In this document: positions 19,479 to 30,224 of the stretch, piece after piece | Layout: each line of letters begins with the position of its first letter | Position numbering within the stretch: the stretch's first letter is position 1 | NCBI GenBank assembly: GCA_023634235.1 | Contig: JAMKCF010000028.1 | Coordinates: 2,846,001 to 2,910,000, forward strand | DNA: 64,000 bases | Direction: 5' to 3' | Source: Pisaster brevispinus | Taxonomy: Eukaryota > Echinodermata > Asteroidea > Forcipulatida > Asteriidae | Translations under genes and position numbers: made by a program | The notes under the pieces: model-generated | Seen by the model: the letters and a program-made list of their open reading frames with translations, nothing else | Database searches by the model: none | What the model was told of the DNA's origin: nothing

Positions 19479-19566
19479 AGAGTGCAGCAAGGTCCTGACC
19501 GCTGACTGAGGAGCCTTCCAGTCTGTCAACTTCCATGGTGGGAAGCTTCACAACTGACTACTTCAA
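19479..19566 (+). pseudogene. CUB-like exon, copy B, with TGA
   Basis: After AAATTTCAG at 19,480 one frame reads CSKVLTAD, TGA, GAFQSVNFHGGKLHN, then another TGA, before CAAG|GTCAGA. The Cys, Leu-Thr-Ala and Gly-x-Phe-x-Ser pattern resembles the first strands of a CUB domain. Two stops show decay. It is the reference for recognising the fused joint at 3.3 kb in copy A. Confidence 0.5.
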
Positions 19567-19918
19567 GGTCAGAATGTAACTCCTCAACATTTCAACAACT
19601 TTTGAAATATTTTCCAAATATTTCCCATTGAAATTTATTGGCTGAATCTTTGTTCATGCTTAGGTTCAAGAGATCAATCTTCAATAACCTGCCTACACTT
19701 TTTTTGTTCATAAAGCAATTTTCAGTCAATTTGTTTTAGAGACATCACAATGCTGAAAGATCTTATATTTTTAATCATAAAAAATGCAAATATTTATTTG
19801 GCAAATCCACTAATGGTGAAACAATTTTCCTTTTTTCCCCCACTTCTAAAAAAATGTTTTTTTAAAAGACCTTCAGATGTATTTTTGACAATTCTTGATT
19901 TTATTGTCTGAATTACAG

Positions 19919-20090
19919 CCGAGTGATTTGACGACAGGCCAGAACGTCAACCTGTGCAGCCAGCTTGGCCCTATGGACCGGTCATCCATCGGGAGTGAAG
20001 TCCTGCTGGAGTTTGTCTCTGATGAAACGAACTATTTCCCAGGATACTCAGCTGATCATACAGTGTTGCCATGGGTCGCTGACTCTCCAG
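19919..20090 (+). pseudogene. CUB domain C-terminal half, copy B
   Basis: After AATTACAG the frame reads PSDLTTGQNVNLCSQLGPMD and EVLLEFVSDETNYFPGYSAD then HTVLPWVADSP, with a good CCAG|GTTTGT donor. It has the same CUB features as copy A (FVSD strand, FPGYSA ending) and no internal stop. It is the best preserved CUB exon in the window. Neighbouring exons of copy B are damaged, so a functional transcript is unlikely. Confidence 0.65.
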
Positions 20091-20149
20091 GTTTGTTGAG
20101 AAATGGGTGTTAATCTGTGTATGCAGTTAACGTACATTATTTTCCTTCA

Positions 20150-20560
20150 TGCATGACGCGGCTTATCTGACTCCAAATGTTCAACAAAAATCACTGCCTC
20201 TTAACTATTGATGGGCCTTACCTGGTATCACTATAGATCACTGTGATGATAACTGGGGGAAAATGAAACTTATCCTGTGAAATAAGCCTTTCATTTGCTC
20301 AGGTAATGTTGTCACATTATTTAAAATAACACAGTGTGTAGTTATGAAGTGTATTTTTTAGGGGTTTACTGTAGTTTTAAGGTAAGCAGCTGTACATGAG
20401 ATTGGACCTTTATTAGCCTATTAGCACACAAAAAAAATGGAAAAAAAATGATATGCGCGCAGTATAAAATAACTGAGCAGAAATAGATTATCAGCCATAA
20501 CGTCCTACTTAATTAGGTTGTTACGCCTGGTACCTAACTGTATCTAACTGTTTATCATCC
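20150..20560 (+). repeat. Intronic repeat copy in CUB copy B
   Basis: Carries the CAACAAAAATCACTGCCTC, CCTTTCATTTGCTCAGGTAA and GTGTAGTTATGAA landmarks of the three copies in copy A, followed by the AATAACTGAGCAGAAATAG block. Confidence 0.7.
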
Positions 20561-21104
20561 CTGTGATATTCAGGTATTTTTCGTCTATCATTAAGGTAAA
20601 CATGCTACCAGTGTGTCCGACCTGGTTTCTCCTATCAGGATGTTTGATTGTTAAACTAGGCTTTCTGCTTGTTAATCTTGCTTGGCTGAGATGTACAATA
20701 AAAACCCACTCCAACAGCTTTATTCCATGTACATGTCTTTGTAGCTCCTTGCCTTTAACTTCAACAAATTTCTCCATCCTACAATCTAAACTGATTTCAG
20801 ATGCAATTCCTACCTTTAGTTCCCTGAGTTATTCTCATCTTGTACGTAACCTGTTACCAAGAGTGGCTTTTAGCCATGTTTTAGGCAAACGTGCATTAAA
20901 GTTATACAAAAACACAGGGTCGTAACTTGATAGGTCGAAAGTTCATATCTAACACACTATAGCAAGCACACAATTTGCTGCACGCGATAAGGTCGTATTT
21001 CACTTAATTTTTGTTTGCGCTCACTTATTGCACTACTCAAAAAATTTAATCGCAACCTGGCTCCACTGACATAGTGAAATCTTTTCTTTTTTGTGTGTGT
21101 TCAG

Positions 21105-21244
21105 AAGCGTCTGTCTTCTGTGGGGATGCAAACACTTTCACTTGGATCTCGGAGGGGAGTGAAGTCATCGAAAATCCCAAACTGACGACGACGAGTGTTT
21201 CCAAGATTGCAGAGAGCCTGAGAGAAGGAGACATTTTCCTGTAA
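21105..21244 (+). pseudogene. CUB domain C-terminal half and stop, copy B
   Basis: After GTGTTCAG the frame reads EASVFCGDANTFTWISEGSE, VIENPKLTTTSVSKIAESLR, EGDIFL and TAA at 21,242-21,244. FCG is retained here, whereas copy A has FCR. No stop precedes the end, so this is probably the ancestral reading of the last coding exon. The preceding N-terminal half (copy A 5,939-6,135) is deleted from copy B, so the domain cannot be complete. Confidence 0.6.
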
Positions 21245-22075
21245 AGTGTCGGACATCAGGGTGGTTGGACGGCAGCTTTTTTCTATGTATAAACTGAATG
21301 TATTTATTTCTGTATAATTTATTATCTGCTTGTCGTCCGACCAGGTTCATATTGTAATATTATTGTTAATAATAATAATAATAATTATGTGTAATACTTT
21401 AAATGGAATGCATGGGGGTGTTGTCTGCGGTTTGGCTGGTGGGATTCAACTTGGAGGCATAGGTTTGTGAGTTTGTTGTGTGAATGATGATGATTAGTGG
21501 GCCCTGTGTGTTAGGTAACTTATGCCTTCTTGCCCATCCAGTGTCATGCTTTATATTCTATGTTCTACGATCACGCACTCATGCATTTGCTTTTTTTAGA
21601 TGATAATTATTTGCTAGAGACAGAATATTTAGGAGTTGCCTTCATTTGTATTGACATTTTATTGACATACTTGCATTGTATAAGATAATTAATTGTACAT
21701 GTATGTGTTTTATTTTCTGCCTGCACAACTCTCAACAGTTTTTTTGCAGGTGTTTACAGAGAGAATAAATCCTGGCCAGATCCAGAGTCAACATCCACTA
21801 GCTGGATACACCCGTGTGGGACGTCACTTCAATGTTCCTAATCACTCCATTTCTGTCATAATTACAGGGCTTTATGAGGCACTAGGAAACCACAGAGACT
21901 GTTCGTCTGAGTAGGGAGAAGCTATGGATAATGCGTCTCCAGACCATTCAACCCCATGGTCTAAATCATCCAAGAAGGAAATGTCTAATAACTTTTTGTC
22001 TTTGCTATCTCCTTTTTATCACAGATTCTCCTCTCCAGTCTGCCTCATTCACTAATCAATTACTTTTCTCTCCCT

Positions 22076-23169
22076 GTATATTCAGTTTGCGGTAACACCA
22101 TGTGTATATCTACTATCTATGTAGATTTGTTCTTGTAGAACTAGGTCTTGCTTTTTATTCTACTGCCGCGGAGTAGATTTTGGAAATCGGGAGACTACCT
22201 CAGGAGACTACTTAGTTCTCAAATGAACTGTCCAGCTTATTAGCTACTACCTGGGCGGAGGGTAGGAAATCGGCCGGGACTACTACTTTAGCTTAATAGT
22301 GGATCGGATCAAGGGGACTTCTTGTTATTAACTTTACTGCCGCGGAGTGAGTTCTTATTTGGTCTCAACGTTTCGACTAGCTATCTCTAGTCATCGTCAT
22401 CGCCGTTGAGACCAAATAAGAACTCACTCCGCGGCAGTGAAGTTAATAACGAAAAGTCCCCTTGATCCGATCCACTTTCAAGCTAAAGTAGTAGTCCCGG
22501 CCGATTTCCTACCCTCTGCCCAGGTAGTAGCTAATAAGCTGGACAGTTCTTTTGAGAACTAAGTAGTCTCCCGAAGTAGTCTCCCGATTTCTAAAATCTA
22601 CTCCGCGGCAGTAGAATAAAAAGCAAGACCTAGTTCTACAAGAGACTACTTAGCTCTCAAAAGAACTGTCCAGCTTATTAGCTACTACCCGGGCGGAGGG
22701 TAGGAAATAGGCCGGGACTACCACTTTAGCTTGATAGTGGATCGGATCAAGGGGACTTCTCGTTATTAGCTTCACTGCCGCGAAGTGAGTTCTTATTTGG
22801 TCTCAACTGCGATGACGATGATTAGAGCAAGCTAGTCGAAACGTTGAGACCAAATAAGAACTCACTCCGCGGCAGTAAAATTAATAACGAGAAGTCCCCT
22901 TGATCCGATCCACTATCAAGCTAAAGTAGTAGTCCCGGCCGATTTCCTACCCTCCGCCTGGGTAGTAGCTAATAAGCTGGACAGTTCTTTTGAGAACTAA
23001 GTAGTCTCCTGAAGTAGTCTCCCGATTTCCAAAATCTTCTCCACGGCAGTAGAATAAAAAGCAAGACCTAGTTCTTTAAGAACAAATCTAGATAGCTAGT
23101 ACATATACACATGGTGTTACCGCAAACCGAACATACATGTATATTTATACTTCACACATGCAAAGCCTT
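22076..23169. mobile_element. Two fold-back elements in tandem (left-right-left-right arms)
   Basis: Same family as 8,199-8,938. The left arm begins GTATATTCAGTTTGCGGTAA. The first hairpin turns at about 22,400 (GACTAGCTATCTCTAGTCAT) and closes at about 22,635 with GCGGCAGTAGAATAAAAAGC. A second pair starts at about 22,643 (GAGACTACTTAGCTCTCAAA, lacking the outer terminus), turns near 22,815 and closes with the true outer end ACCGCAAACCGAACATACAT at about 23,120-23,140. The end extends to CATGCAAAGCC at about 23,166. No coding content. Confidence 0.85.
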
Positions 23170-23199
23170 AAAAAGTTTTCTCTCCCTCTTCAAATCATT

Positions 23200-23865
23200 T
23201 ATTTTGTCCTTTGTTTTCCTTACCTTTTGTGGTCAAACCAGCCCCTCCCCAACCCCCTTTTGTTTTCCTCCTCTCTGTTCATCCTGCCTCCCTCTCTGTT
23301 TGCTTTCATTTCTAACATCTATGTCCACTCGACTGCTTTTTTTACACCTGTATTGTTATGTTGTTACCTGTTTAAGTTTGTAGTCTTGTCATTTAGCCTT
23401 TGAGAAAGACTCTGCTGAGGTCAAAACGTCAGGCCACTAACTATTTTTTTAATGTAGTAGTTCATCCATGATTTTTAGAGCCAACTTGTAATAGGTTTTT
23501 GCTGAGGATATTTTATCCATGCATAATTATTTGTTTTTAGATATTGTTGTATTGCCATTAATAATAAGTCATTGCTGTGTATTGTGTATTGTGTGCTGGA
23601 GGATTAAAAATAGTACAGGAGATTGTTTTATAATTTGTGACGTCATCGTGGTGTTTTTTGTTGTTGGTGTGTTCTGGTGGTGCTCGTCCTTTTTAAATAG
23701 AGGTCCAGCCTCCTTCCCGTGTCTCTAGTTGCAACAATAAAGTCCTGAGCCGTTTTAGTATGATGTTTTTGCAGTAAGCACGATAGAGTTGCAATGATCG
23801 TTTGTGGTTTGCAAGCGTGTAAGTACTCGACATCTAATAATAATGGCTTACATAGCGCTCATATC
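23200..23865 (+). other. Right end of segmental copy B, dispersed repeat, no gene
   Basis: Contains the second copy of the CT-rich repeat with GGTCAAAACGTCAGGCCACT and, near 23,693-23,729, the AAATAGAGGTCCAGCCTCCT block shared with 10.55 kb. After that homology to copy A ends. Short open frames here follow the pyrimidine tract. Confidence 0.5.
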
Positions 23866-24247
23866 CGTCACTCAGTGACGCTCAAGGCGCTTCAACATTA
23901 ATTTCCTGCAAGGTATGTGGGGCTTCATTTGAAGTATGATACCTACTCTTTTACATAGCACCATGTAATGGTTTACAAGGTGCTGTGGTGCAATATGCAG
24001 CCAATCAAACCAGGAATACCGGGGCGAACCCCTTCTCTTTTCGATAAGTGTACTGGGTTCTTTTACGTGCATTACACAACACACGGGGCCAACGGCTTTA
24101 CGTCCCATCCGAAGGACGAAGCAATAATGGTTAAGTGTCTTGCTTAAGGACACAAGTGTCGCGACCGGGACTCGAACCCACACCCTGCTGAGTCGGAAAC
24201 ACCAGAGCTTGAGTCCGGTGCTCTTATCCGCTCGGCCACGACACGCC
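23866..24247 (-). mobile_element. tRNA-derived SINE, nearly full length
   Basis: On the minus strand it starts with a tRNA-like head: GGCGTGTCGTGGCCGAGCGG carries an A-box-type sequence (24,222-24,247) and GGTTCGAGTCCCG a perfect B box (24,166-24,178). The body includes GTCCTTAAGCAAGACACTTA, CGTAAAGCCGTTGGCCCCGT and GGTTCGCCCCGGTATTCCTG. The tail ends near GAGCGTCACTGAGTGACGG. RNA polymerase III would transcribe such an element and a LINE would mobilise it. The head resembles class II (Leu/Ser type) tRNA. A diverged, interrupted relative lies in each CTR9 tandem unit. Confidence 0.85.
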
Positions 24248-24659
24248 ACGTCTAACGGACCATCGACCAACATGATGCCATGCGCCTGCGCATGTGTTGT
24301 GACACTGCCACGGGTTGAAGTCTGCTGATTGTGTAGAATAGTAGGCAAGGTCAGGTCGTGTTTTTGACAAACTTGGAGCCGATGGTCAGGTTAAACAGTG
24401 GTTACGAAGCAGAGAATGGGGGTGGGAGGTTGGTATAGGGACAGAGAAACGGAAGCCCGGTTTGGGTGACCTAGATCAAGGTCAGAATGACGTCAAAGTT
24501 CATGTGGTATTATAATACTGCCTGTCAATTTTTCACCAATAGAGGGCTGCTTCCGCAAATCATTAAAACTGATAACAAATGACCATATAGCTTCTATTTC
24601 AGACACTCACTGGCAAAGCTATATGTGGAAAAAGTTGATCCCTTTAGTTTACTGACCTG

Positions 24660-24905
24660 GCCCAATTTCATGGCTCTGCTTACCGTAAGCAAAGAATCGG
24701 CGCTTATGGAAGCAGGGAGTTCTTTGCTTACGTCAAGCATATTTCACGGGTTAGCAGAGAATTTTGCTTGTGCGCGTGCGTACTCCACATTTCAAGACAT
24801 TCTTGGCTTACACAGCTAGCGGAGAAATTCGGTGCCTGCAGAGTAAGCGGAGAATGGTGATTGTAAGCGCAGAGTTCGGCGGTAAGCAGAGCCATGAATT
24901 TGGGC
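24660..24905. mobile_element. MITE with 25-bp terminal inverted repeats
   Basis: GGCCCAATTTCATGGCTCTG, CTTACCG at the left is the inverted copy of CGGTAAGCAGAGCCATGAAT, TTGGGC at the right. The interior is built of GTAAGC/GCTTAC motifs in both orientations. It has no coding capacity and is about 246 bp long. Confidence 0.85.
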
Positions 24906-25224
24906 TCGGAGATGACAGACCAGGAACCCCCCTATCTAATAATTATGCTTCTATGGGACCCCTAAAACAAGTGTGCAAAGTTTGGTGCTTTAATCCGGCG
25001 TGTCACGATTTTTTCATTAAGCCCCTGGACTAATAGGTAAGAAGAGGTGTAGGTCCTATGAAGATAAAAGAGTGAACGGATGGCTGGAGGGTTGTTAATA
25101 GAAAAAATGGGAAAACCAACACTTGAAAGTAAAAATGTTTTATAGAGGGATATAAAATCCAGGAGTTTTACGAACAGATTTACCATGTGGTGATCGTCAA
25201 CGTTCGAGTTTTCATGGGATACCG

Positions 25225-25400
25225 TATAGATGGAAAATGGGGTTGTTATAACTGTGCGTAATTAACCACTGATTAGAGGACCAAATTAGACAGCTCAAAA
25301 GTTTGGTGTGCCCAGTGTAACAGTCTTCAAGACTCTGGGCTTTAACTTACACTTTAACTCAAAACGAAGAGTAGGCTACAAATTCTTTTCAAAATATGTT
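25225..25400 (-). repeat. Inverted copy of the 11-kb dispersed repeat
   Basis: GGAAAATGGGGTTGTTATAA, TTAACCACTGATTAGAGGAC and AGTCTTCAAGACTCTGGGC are the reverse complement of strings at 11.1-11.7 kb. Confidence 0.65.
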
Positions 25401-25789
25401 TTAGTATTATTTAAAGCCTATCAATCAAGTAGGCCCTACATAACAAGAAGACATCCGCATACGCATATTGTCTCTGGCTTATTTTCTAGCATTCACCGAT
25501 GTTGTTTTCTTTGTTTAAAGTTTTGGAATGATTTTATAGCTATAGAATGTCAATATTCTCAAATAAAAATTGTTAATTTATAACCAGTTTTTCAGTTTTC
25601 GTTCGGATAAAATAAGGGATTCACCGACAGAAAGTAGCCAAATGAGAGTTTTTTCACCTCCCTGTACTGCATGTGTTTTAATTTTCTCAGTAGACGCCAT
25701 TTTGAAACACCCGTAACAACCACACAAACAGCGTGGGGCATGCACATCTGTGCAGATAATCCTGTCTTTAGCCGAAATTATTTAGCAAA

Positions 25790-25857
25790 ATGCCTACTTT
25801 TGCGGCATTAAACTGCACTAACAGATACTCCCGTGGATGTGGAAAGACATACCATCT
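25790..25857 (+). CDS. THAP-domain-like first coding exon, first zinc Cys missing
   Basis: ATG at 25,790 opens MPTFAALNCTNRYSRGCGKT, YHL and ends at a CATCT|GTAAGT donor. THAP domains (C2CH zinc-binding DNA-binding modules, also the DNA-binding part of P-element transposases) start MPxxCxAxxCxNRYS...FHxFP. The second Cys, the CxNRYS motif and the K-x-Y/F-H position are present, but the first Cys codon is absent: Phe is followed directly by Ala-Ala. No downstream exon with the remaining Cys/His or the AVPTIF-type motif is recognised within the next kilobases. It could be a gene with a far second exon or a transposase relic. Confidence 0.5.
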
Positions 25858-27490
25858 GTAAGTATCTATCTATTTTTCGTGAATGTTTATTTTAGGGGAA
25901 TTTCAGGCTGACATATGAATTTGTCATGTAAACTTTCTGTTGAATACATTCGCCGGTTCGCGCGCGCATTCGTTACGGGTACAAATTTACTGGAAAACAC
26001 AAGTTTGGTGGATAAATGCAATCATATCTCTGGAACCCTTTATCGTACAAACTAGTTCAAAACGGTAAAATAGTCTTGAATATCTACTCCTTCGTCATGT
26101 CATATTTATTTTACATTCAGAAAACATTTTGCCACGTCATTTTGAGGGTTTTACGTCCAGTCTTGGTCAATTTTGTATGGAGAAATTCCTAAAGTCTACC
26201 TAATCTAGCCACATGAGGGCTCTTATGTTAACTTATTTCAGCAACCCGACGGCTAATTGCTTAGTTCAAAACGGATTTGGGAAGTGTACATCCTGACCAA
26301 AACACTGCTCTAACAATTTTTCTGATTGGACAAGTTTTTCCAACGTCATTTTTTAGTTGAAATTCAGACCAATGAAAAGTTATTTCACAGCTTCAAAACA
26401 GCCGTTGCTATTAAACATCTGTGTCCAAACTTCCGCAGTGTCAACTCTAAAACTCCAACGCATGTTTCTAAAATGGTAAATTCATGCACTTTTTTTTATC
26501 GGAAGGTTTAACTGGAAAAACTTATATGAACAGAATCATTAATGTAAACATTTTGTTCTACATATGGAAAAGTTTCATTGCAGTCAGTCTCAAATAATCA
26601 GTTGTGTGTGTGCGTGACCTTCTGACTACACCACGCGTCCACTGAACGATGTCAACACACATTCATGTGTTATGCATATAGCCCATGTGTGTAGACCATG
26701 CCCTTGTGGTCAAAACGGACGAGTCCATTTTGGCAGATGGGTAAATTACAAGGTCTAACTCCAATAAACAAAACTACACACAATGTAAGTTGCTTGTGTT
26801 TCAAGGCTGGCAAAGTACATTTTATTAAATACACAACAATGAAAATATATAACAGCTACAAAACATAATATCAATTTAGTAAAGTATAGAACATACTGAG
26901 GCTTTGGCATGTTAGCTGAGTGAAACATTTCTGACAATTTTAAAAACCATAATAGCAACTTGTTTGGTAGATACAGAAATACATGTAACTTCATTACAAC
27001 TTTACAAGAGTTCCACAATGGCAAGTGTATGCATAAGTAAACCTTTGAATCATATTAAACTGTGACCCTTGATGGCAATATTATATAGTAATAAGTTGTT
27101 TACCTCAAGATTTACAACATGTGTATATTCTGAACTAGCCTGTGGTAGCCCTTGCACAAGCAAAACAACTCAGGCAAGAGCAGTTACTGTCTCAATCCAT
27201 ACAGTGCTCAACTTGACCATGGTGAAAGTTACACTTACACATCAATAGGAGTTAAGCTTTATAGGAGTCACTCATTTTGAACATTGATGTTTGAAACAAA
27301 GTTTTGGAAGTCCTTCTTGTTGCCAAGCTGGCGTTGAAATTTCAGGAGAAGTGAAAATCCTTGGTGCTTGAAGTGTGGAGTTTCTTCAACAGAATACTCT
27401 TCAAGGGGTTTCCGTTCAACAAGATGGAATGACGATGTCCCTTCCCTGATGTAGGAAAAGTCCCCAGCCTTATTAAACATACGGTAGTAC
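25858..27490. other. No gene recognised
   Basis: AT-rich, with a few short open frames: a 61-codon plus-strand frame at 26,326 and an 89-codon minus-strand frame at 26,755-27,024. None shows a recognisable domain. A third at 27,268-27,528 (minus) runs into the inverted repeat at 27.5 kb. Confidence 0.4.
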
Positions 27491-27497
27491 CACTGGT

Positions 27498-27835
27498 CAG
27501 GGCTCGAATTTGGGGAAAAAATCCACAAGACCCCTGGGCTTGTAGCTCAAAACTTTTACTGGACCAGAACATTTGTTACAAGACCGGAGTCAAAATGAAA
27601 AGAACACTCTACACAGTTTCACATTTGAGTTGTTTTTTGTACCAAGCACTAAGAGAAGAATTATCAAGTTTTTCTTGTGGGTAATACTTCAATTGATCAG
27701 TTTAATTTAAAAATACAGTGACGTGTTATTATTAAAAAACACAAGACCTCCGGACTTGTACAGTCATAAGTTTACTGGCCCGACACTAAAATCACTGGCC
27801 TCGGGCCTGCGGTCCAGTGTCAAATTCGAGCCCTG
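27498..27835. mobile_element. Inverted-repeat element with CAGGGCTCGAATTT ends
   Basis: The left end CAGGGCTCGAATTTGGGG pairs with AAATTCGAGCCCTG at the right. CTGGT occurs immediately outside both ends, a possible 5-bp target duplication. Diagnostic internal strings are AAAATCCACAAGACCCCTGG, ACTTTTACTGGACCAGAACA and TAAGTTTACTGGCCCGACAC. Related fragments: 13.3-16 kb, 57.72-57.80 kb, and one in each CTR9 unit (for example 34,900-35,345). Confidence 0.8.
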
Positions 27836-27942
27836 CTGGTACCCTAGAACTTGACTAAAGTCCTGAAAGTTGTTCACAATAACAGTTTCTTTTTTCGATG
27901 GATGGGGTTGCGCGAACCGACTTAAGTCCTCGTAGATGTCTT

Positions 27943-28294
27943 TTACGACAGCAAACGAAGTTCAACGAAACTGTTTACCTTTCGTTGACCATGTAGCAGC
28001 TCCTTAATAACAAATTGGAGATTTTTGTAGAACAGTTTTTTTGCTGCCTCATCAGAAGAAAGGAACTCTGCAGGAATGTCTATAACATCAGCAGCATCCC
28101 TCCATTCTTCGTACTTCTTTTGCCAACCAGTGTAGTGAACGTATACTTTTAAGATGCGGTCTTCTAATTTTGAGTCAATAAGAGGGTACAAATCGAAGAT
28201 GACCACGACTCAGGTTTTACACTGTTGTATCGAAGTGATGGCCACTTGCAAGTTCACGATAGTTGATTCGAGGTCTTTTCCTTAAGTTTGCCAT
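27943..28294 (-). pseudogene. Chromo-barrel/Tudor-knot-like protein fragment
   Basis: On the minus strand an ATG at 28,292-28,294 gives MANLRKRPRINYRELASGHH, FDTTV, TAA. An overlapping frame then reads FDLYPLIDSKLEDRILKVYV, HYTGWQKKYEEWRDAADVID, IPAEFLSSDEAAKKLFYKNL and runs to TAA at 27,943-27,945. VHYxGWxKKYxEWR is the hallmark of chromo-barrel/Tudor-knot folds (as in MRG15 and MSL3), which bind methylated histone or nucleic acid. The two parts are out of frame with each other, which implies a small indel or an unrecognised intron. The rest resembles an uncharacterised invertebrate protein rather than MRG15. Function unknown. Confidence 0.55.
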
Positions 28295-30134
28295 TCAGTA
28301 TACATGTCGCAAAGTAGCTGTCATGCCTCAGTCATGCCTCATGGGATGACACGTGCCTGTAAAATTAGAAAAAACAAATGACATATTTTTGAGAATGACA
28401 GAAAAGATGTTGTAACTGACTGCCACGTTTTCACTCGTAATACCTTATATGTAATCTTACCTGTGCAAAAAAAGATTACGTTTGGAAAAAGGGTGAAAAA
28501 GTGGAGGTCGGATACATCTTATCATGATCTTATTCGTACCCCGTACGTTAGCACATGGAGGAAGGAAATCCATGGTTAGCATCAGACATGTCAGATCATT
28601 CATCAGCTGATTCATCATGATCATTCATGGCCTCACTTAAGTTAAAATCATGACATGAAAACTAAGTACTACTAGCCTAACGTAATATACTTTACAGTGG
28701 GGCATTAATTTATTTTATTATTATTAATATTGATCTATTTATTTATCTTAGGAATTAAACATATTACTTTTTGTAATTAAAGTGAACGCGTACACAATCA
28801 GTGAGTCTCCAGCATTGACCGTCGTGTATGCGTGTGAACCACGCTGTGTGTGGCAGGAGATTTTGTAGTTATTCAAAATGCCTAACTTCATCGTTCAAAT
28901 GTAGGCCCTAAGTCCTGATCTTCTGGGGCCCCTCACGGCCTGCGTATTATTTTATTACTTGCCCCGGGTATCCTTTTGCCAGATTCACACGTAACGACTG
29001 CCCTGTATCGGTGTGTTGTGTGATATTAGTGTCCCTTTAGTGTAATGGTATGGTCCGCCCTCCTCCGAGGCAAAATAGCTGCTGATTTCGTAGAGCTGCT
29101 CATCATTAGGAGAGTTTTTTGTGAACTGAAAATGGCAAATTTTAGACATTTAACCTCCTGTTGTTAAGCCAAATGTTGAATTGACCAGTATTTAAGGTTC
29201 CAATACTGCTTCTGCTGAATTATAACGTTTTTTGGATATGTTGACTGCGTGTTGACGGTGTGTAGACGGTGTAATTCATGTTGATGGTATTTAGTAGGAC
29301 CCGGTTTAACAATGTGACTAAGAGCCCATGCAGAACCGACAGTATTTGACTTTCCATTCCATCTCCAGCAGGTATGTTTTTTACTTTTACTTGGCTTTAA
29401 GCATTTCAATCATAATCAACATGTACATCAAGCCAAGGTTTTTTAATCAAGAATATTTATTTTCTAAAGGCAACTTAGATCCTATGTTTACAGAAAAATG
29501 ATGAAAAAAGTTGTATTTGTCCCCAATTTTTCATGAGCAAGATGGTCACTATTCATTTCTCATTTCCCACAATTGTTGCTTATTAAGCTGTTAACATATG
29601 AACATCTGAAATTATGTGGATAGGTTTTTCATGAATTGATTCATTGATTGATTATAGTTACATATGTTGTGGCATATCATTTCCTGATGTCACATCTTTG
29701 TTCTACGAAAGTTCATACAATTGAGGTTTTTCACTTTGTTAATAATACTTATTTAGTTTGGGTAGCACTTTGCATCTGTGTTTCAAGGGAAATGGGTGTA
29801 AACAAATTGATTCATCACTGTTTGCATCGCCATGACAATCGAGCAAACTGCTAGCACAAAATTGGAAAATAAAGAGAGAGTGTAGAGCACTAGCGCAAAA
29901 GGTCACAAAAGCAATGATATGGACATTTGGTTGAGATGATCTAAAAAATTTCAAACAAAATAATTTTCCCTTTTAATCAAAGGTGCATGTTATAATTTCA
30001 GTTCTACAGAATCAAGACAATTGCAAAACTTGTTCTTTGTTTCCCCTTTTTAATCCAAACTGCATGTTAAAACTTCAGTTATACAGCATCAAGAAATTTA
30101 AGTTTCCTGGTCTGCAATTTTCCACTTCCTTTAG
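28295..30134. other. Spacer before the CTR9 TPR exons; no N-terminal CTR9 exon found
   Basis: AT-rich. I looked for the N-terminal CTR9 segments expected upstream of the GKACI exon and saw none. Two poly-A/T-like stretches and short open frames are the only other content. A tRNA-like string at 29,033 lacks a B box. Confidence 0.45.
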
Positions 30135-30224
30135 GAAAAGCTTGTATAACCTTCAATAAGAAAGACTACCGAGGAGCGTTGGCGTTCTACAAGAAGGCTC
30201 TGAGGACAAACCCTAGCTGCCCAG
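30135..30224 (+). pseudogene. CTR9: CTR9 TPR exon ([15 protein letters not shown])
   Basis: After CCTTTAG the frame reads [29 protein letters not shown] and ends CCAG|GTGCAA. This is almost residue-for-residue the CTR9 segment [30 protein letters not shown], a TPR helix pair in the first third of the protein. The exon itself is intact. It is the most N-terminal CTR9 piece in the window. I mark it as pseudogene because linked exons carry stops and frameshifts. Confidence 0.9.

Noticed and set aside
24764..25033. Open frame of 89 codons
   Set aside because: It starts inside the MITE at 24.66-24.9 kb and runs into unremarkable sequence; no domain.
26755..27024. Minus-strand open frame of 89 codons, hydrophobic
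   Set aside because: AT-rich composition alone gives the Phe/Leu/Tyr-rich translation; no start context, splice sites or homology could be recognised.
29033..29090. tRNA-like string CCTTTAGTGTAATGGTATGG
   Set aside because: It resembles a D-arm but no B box or acceptor pairing follows.
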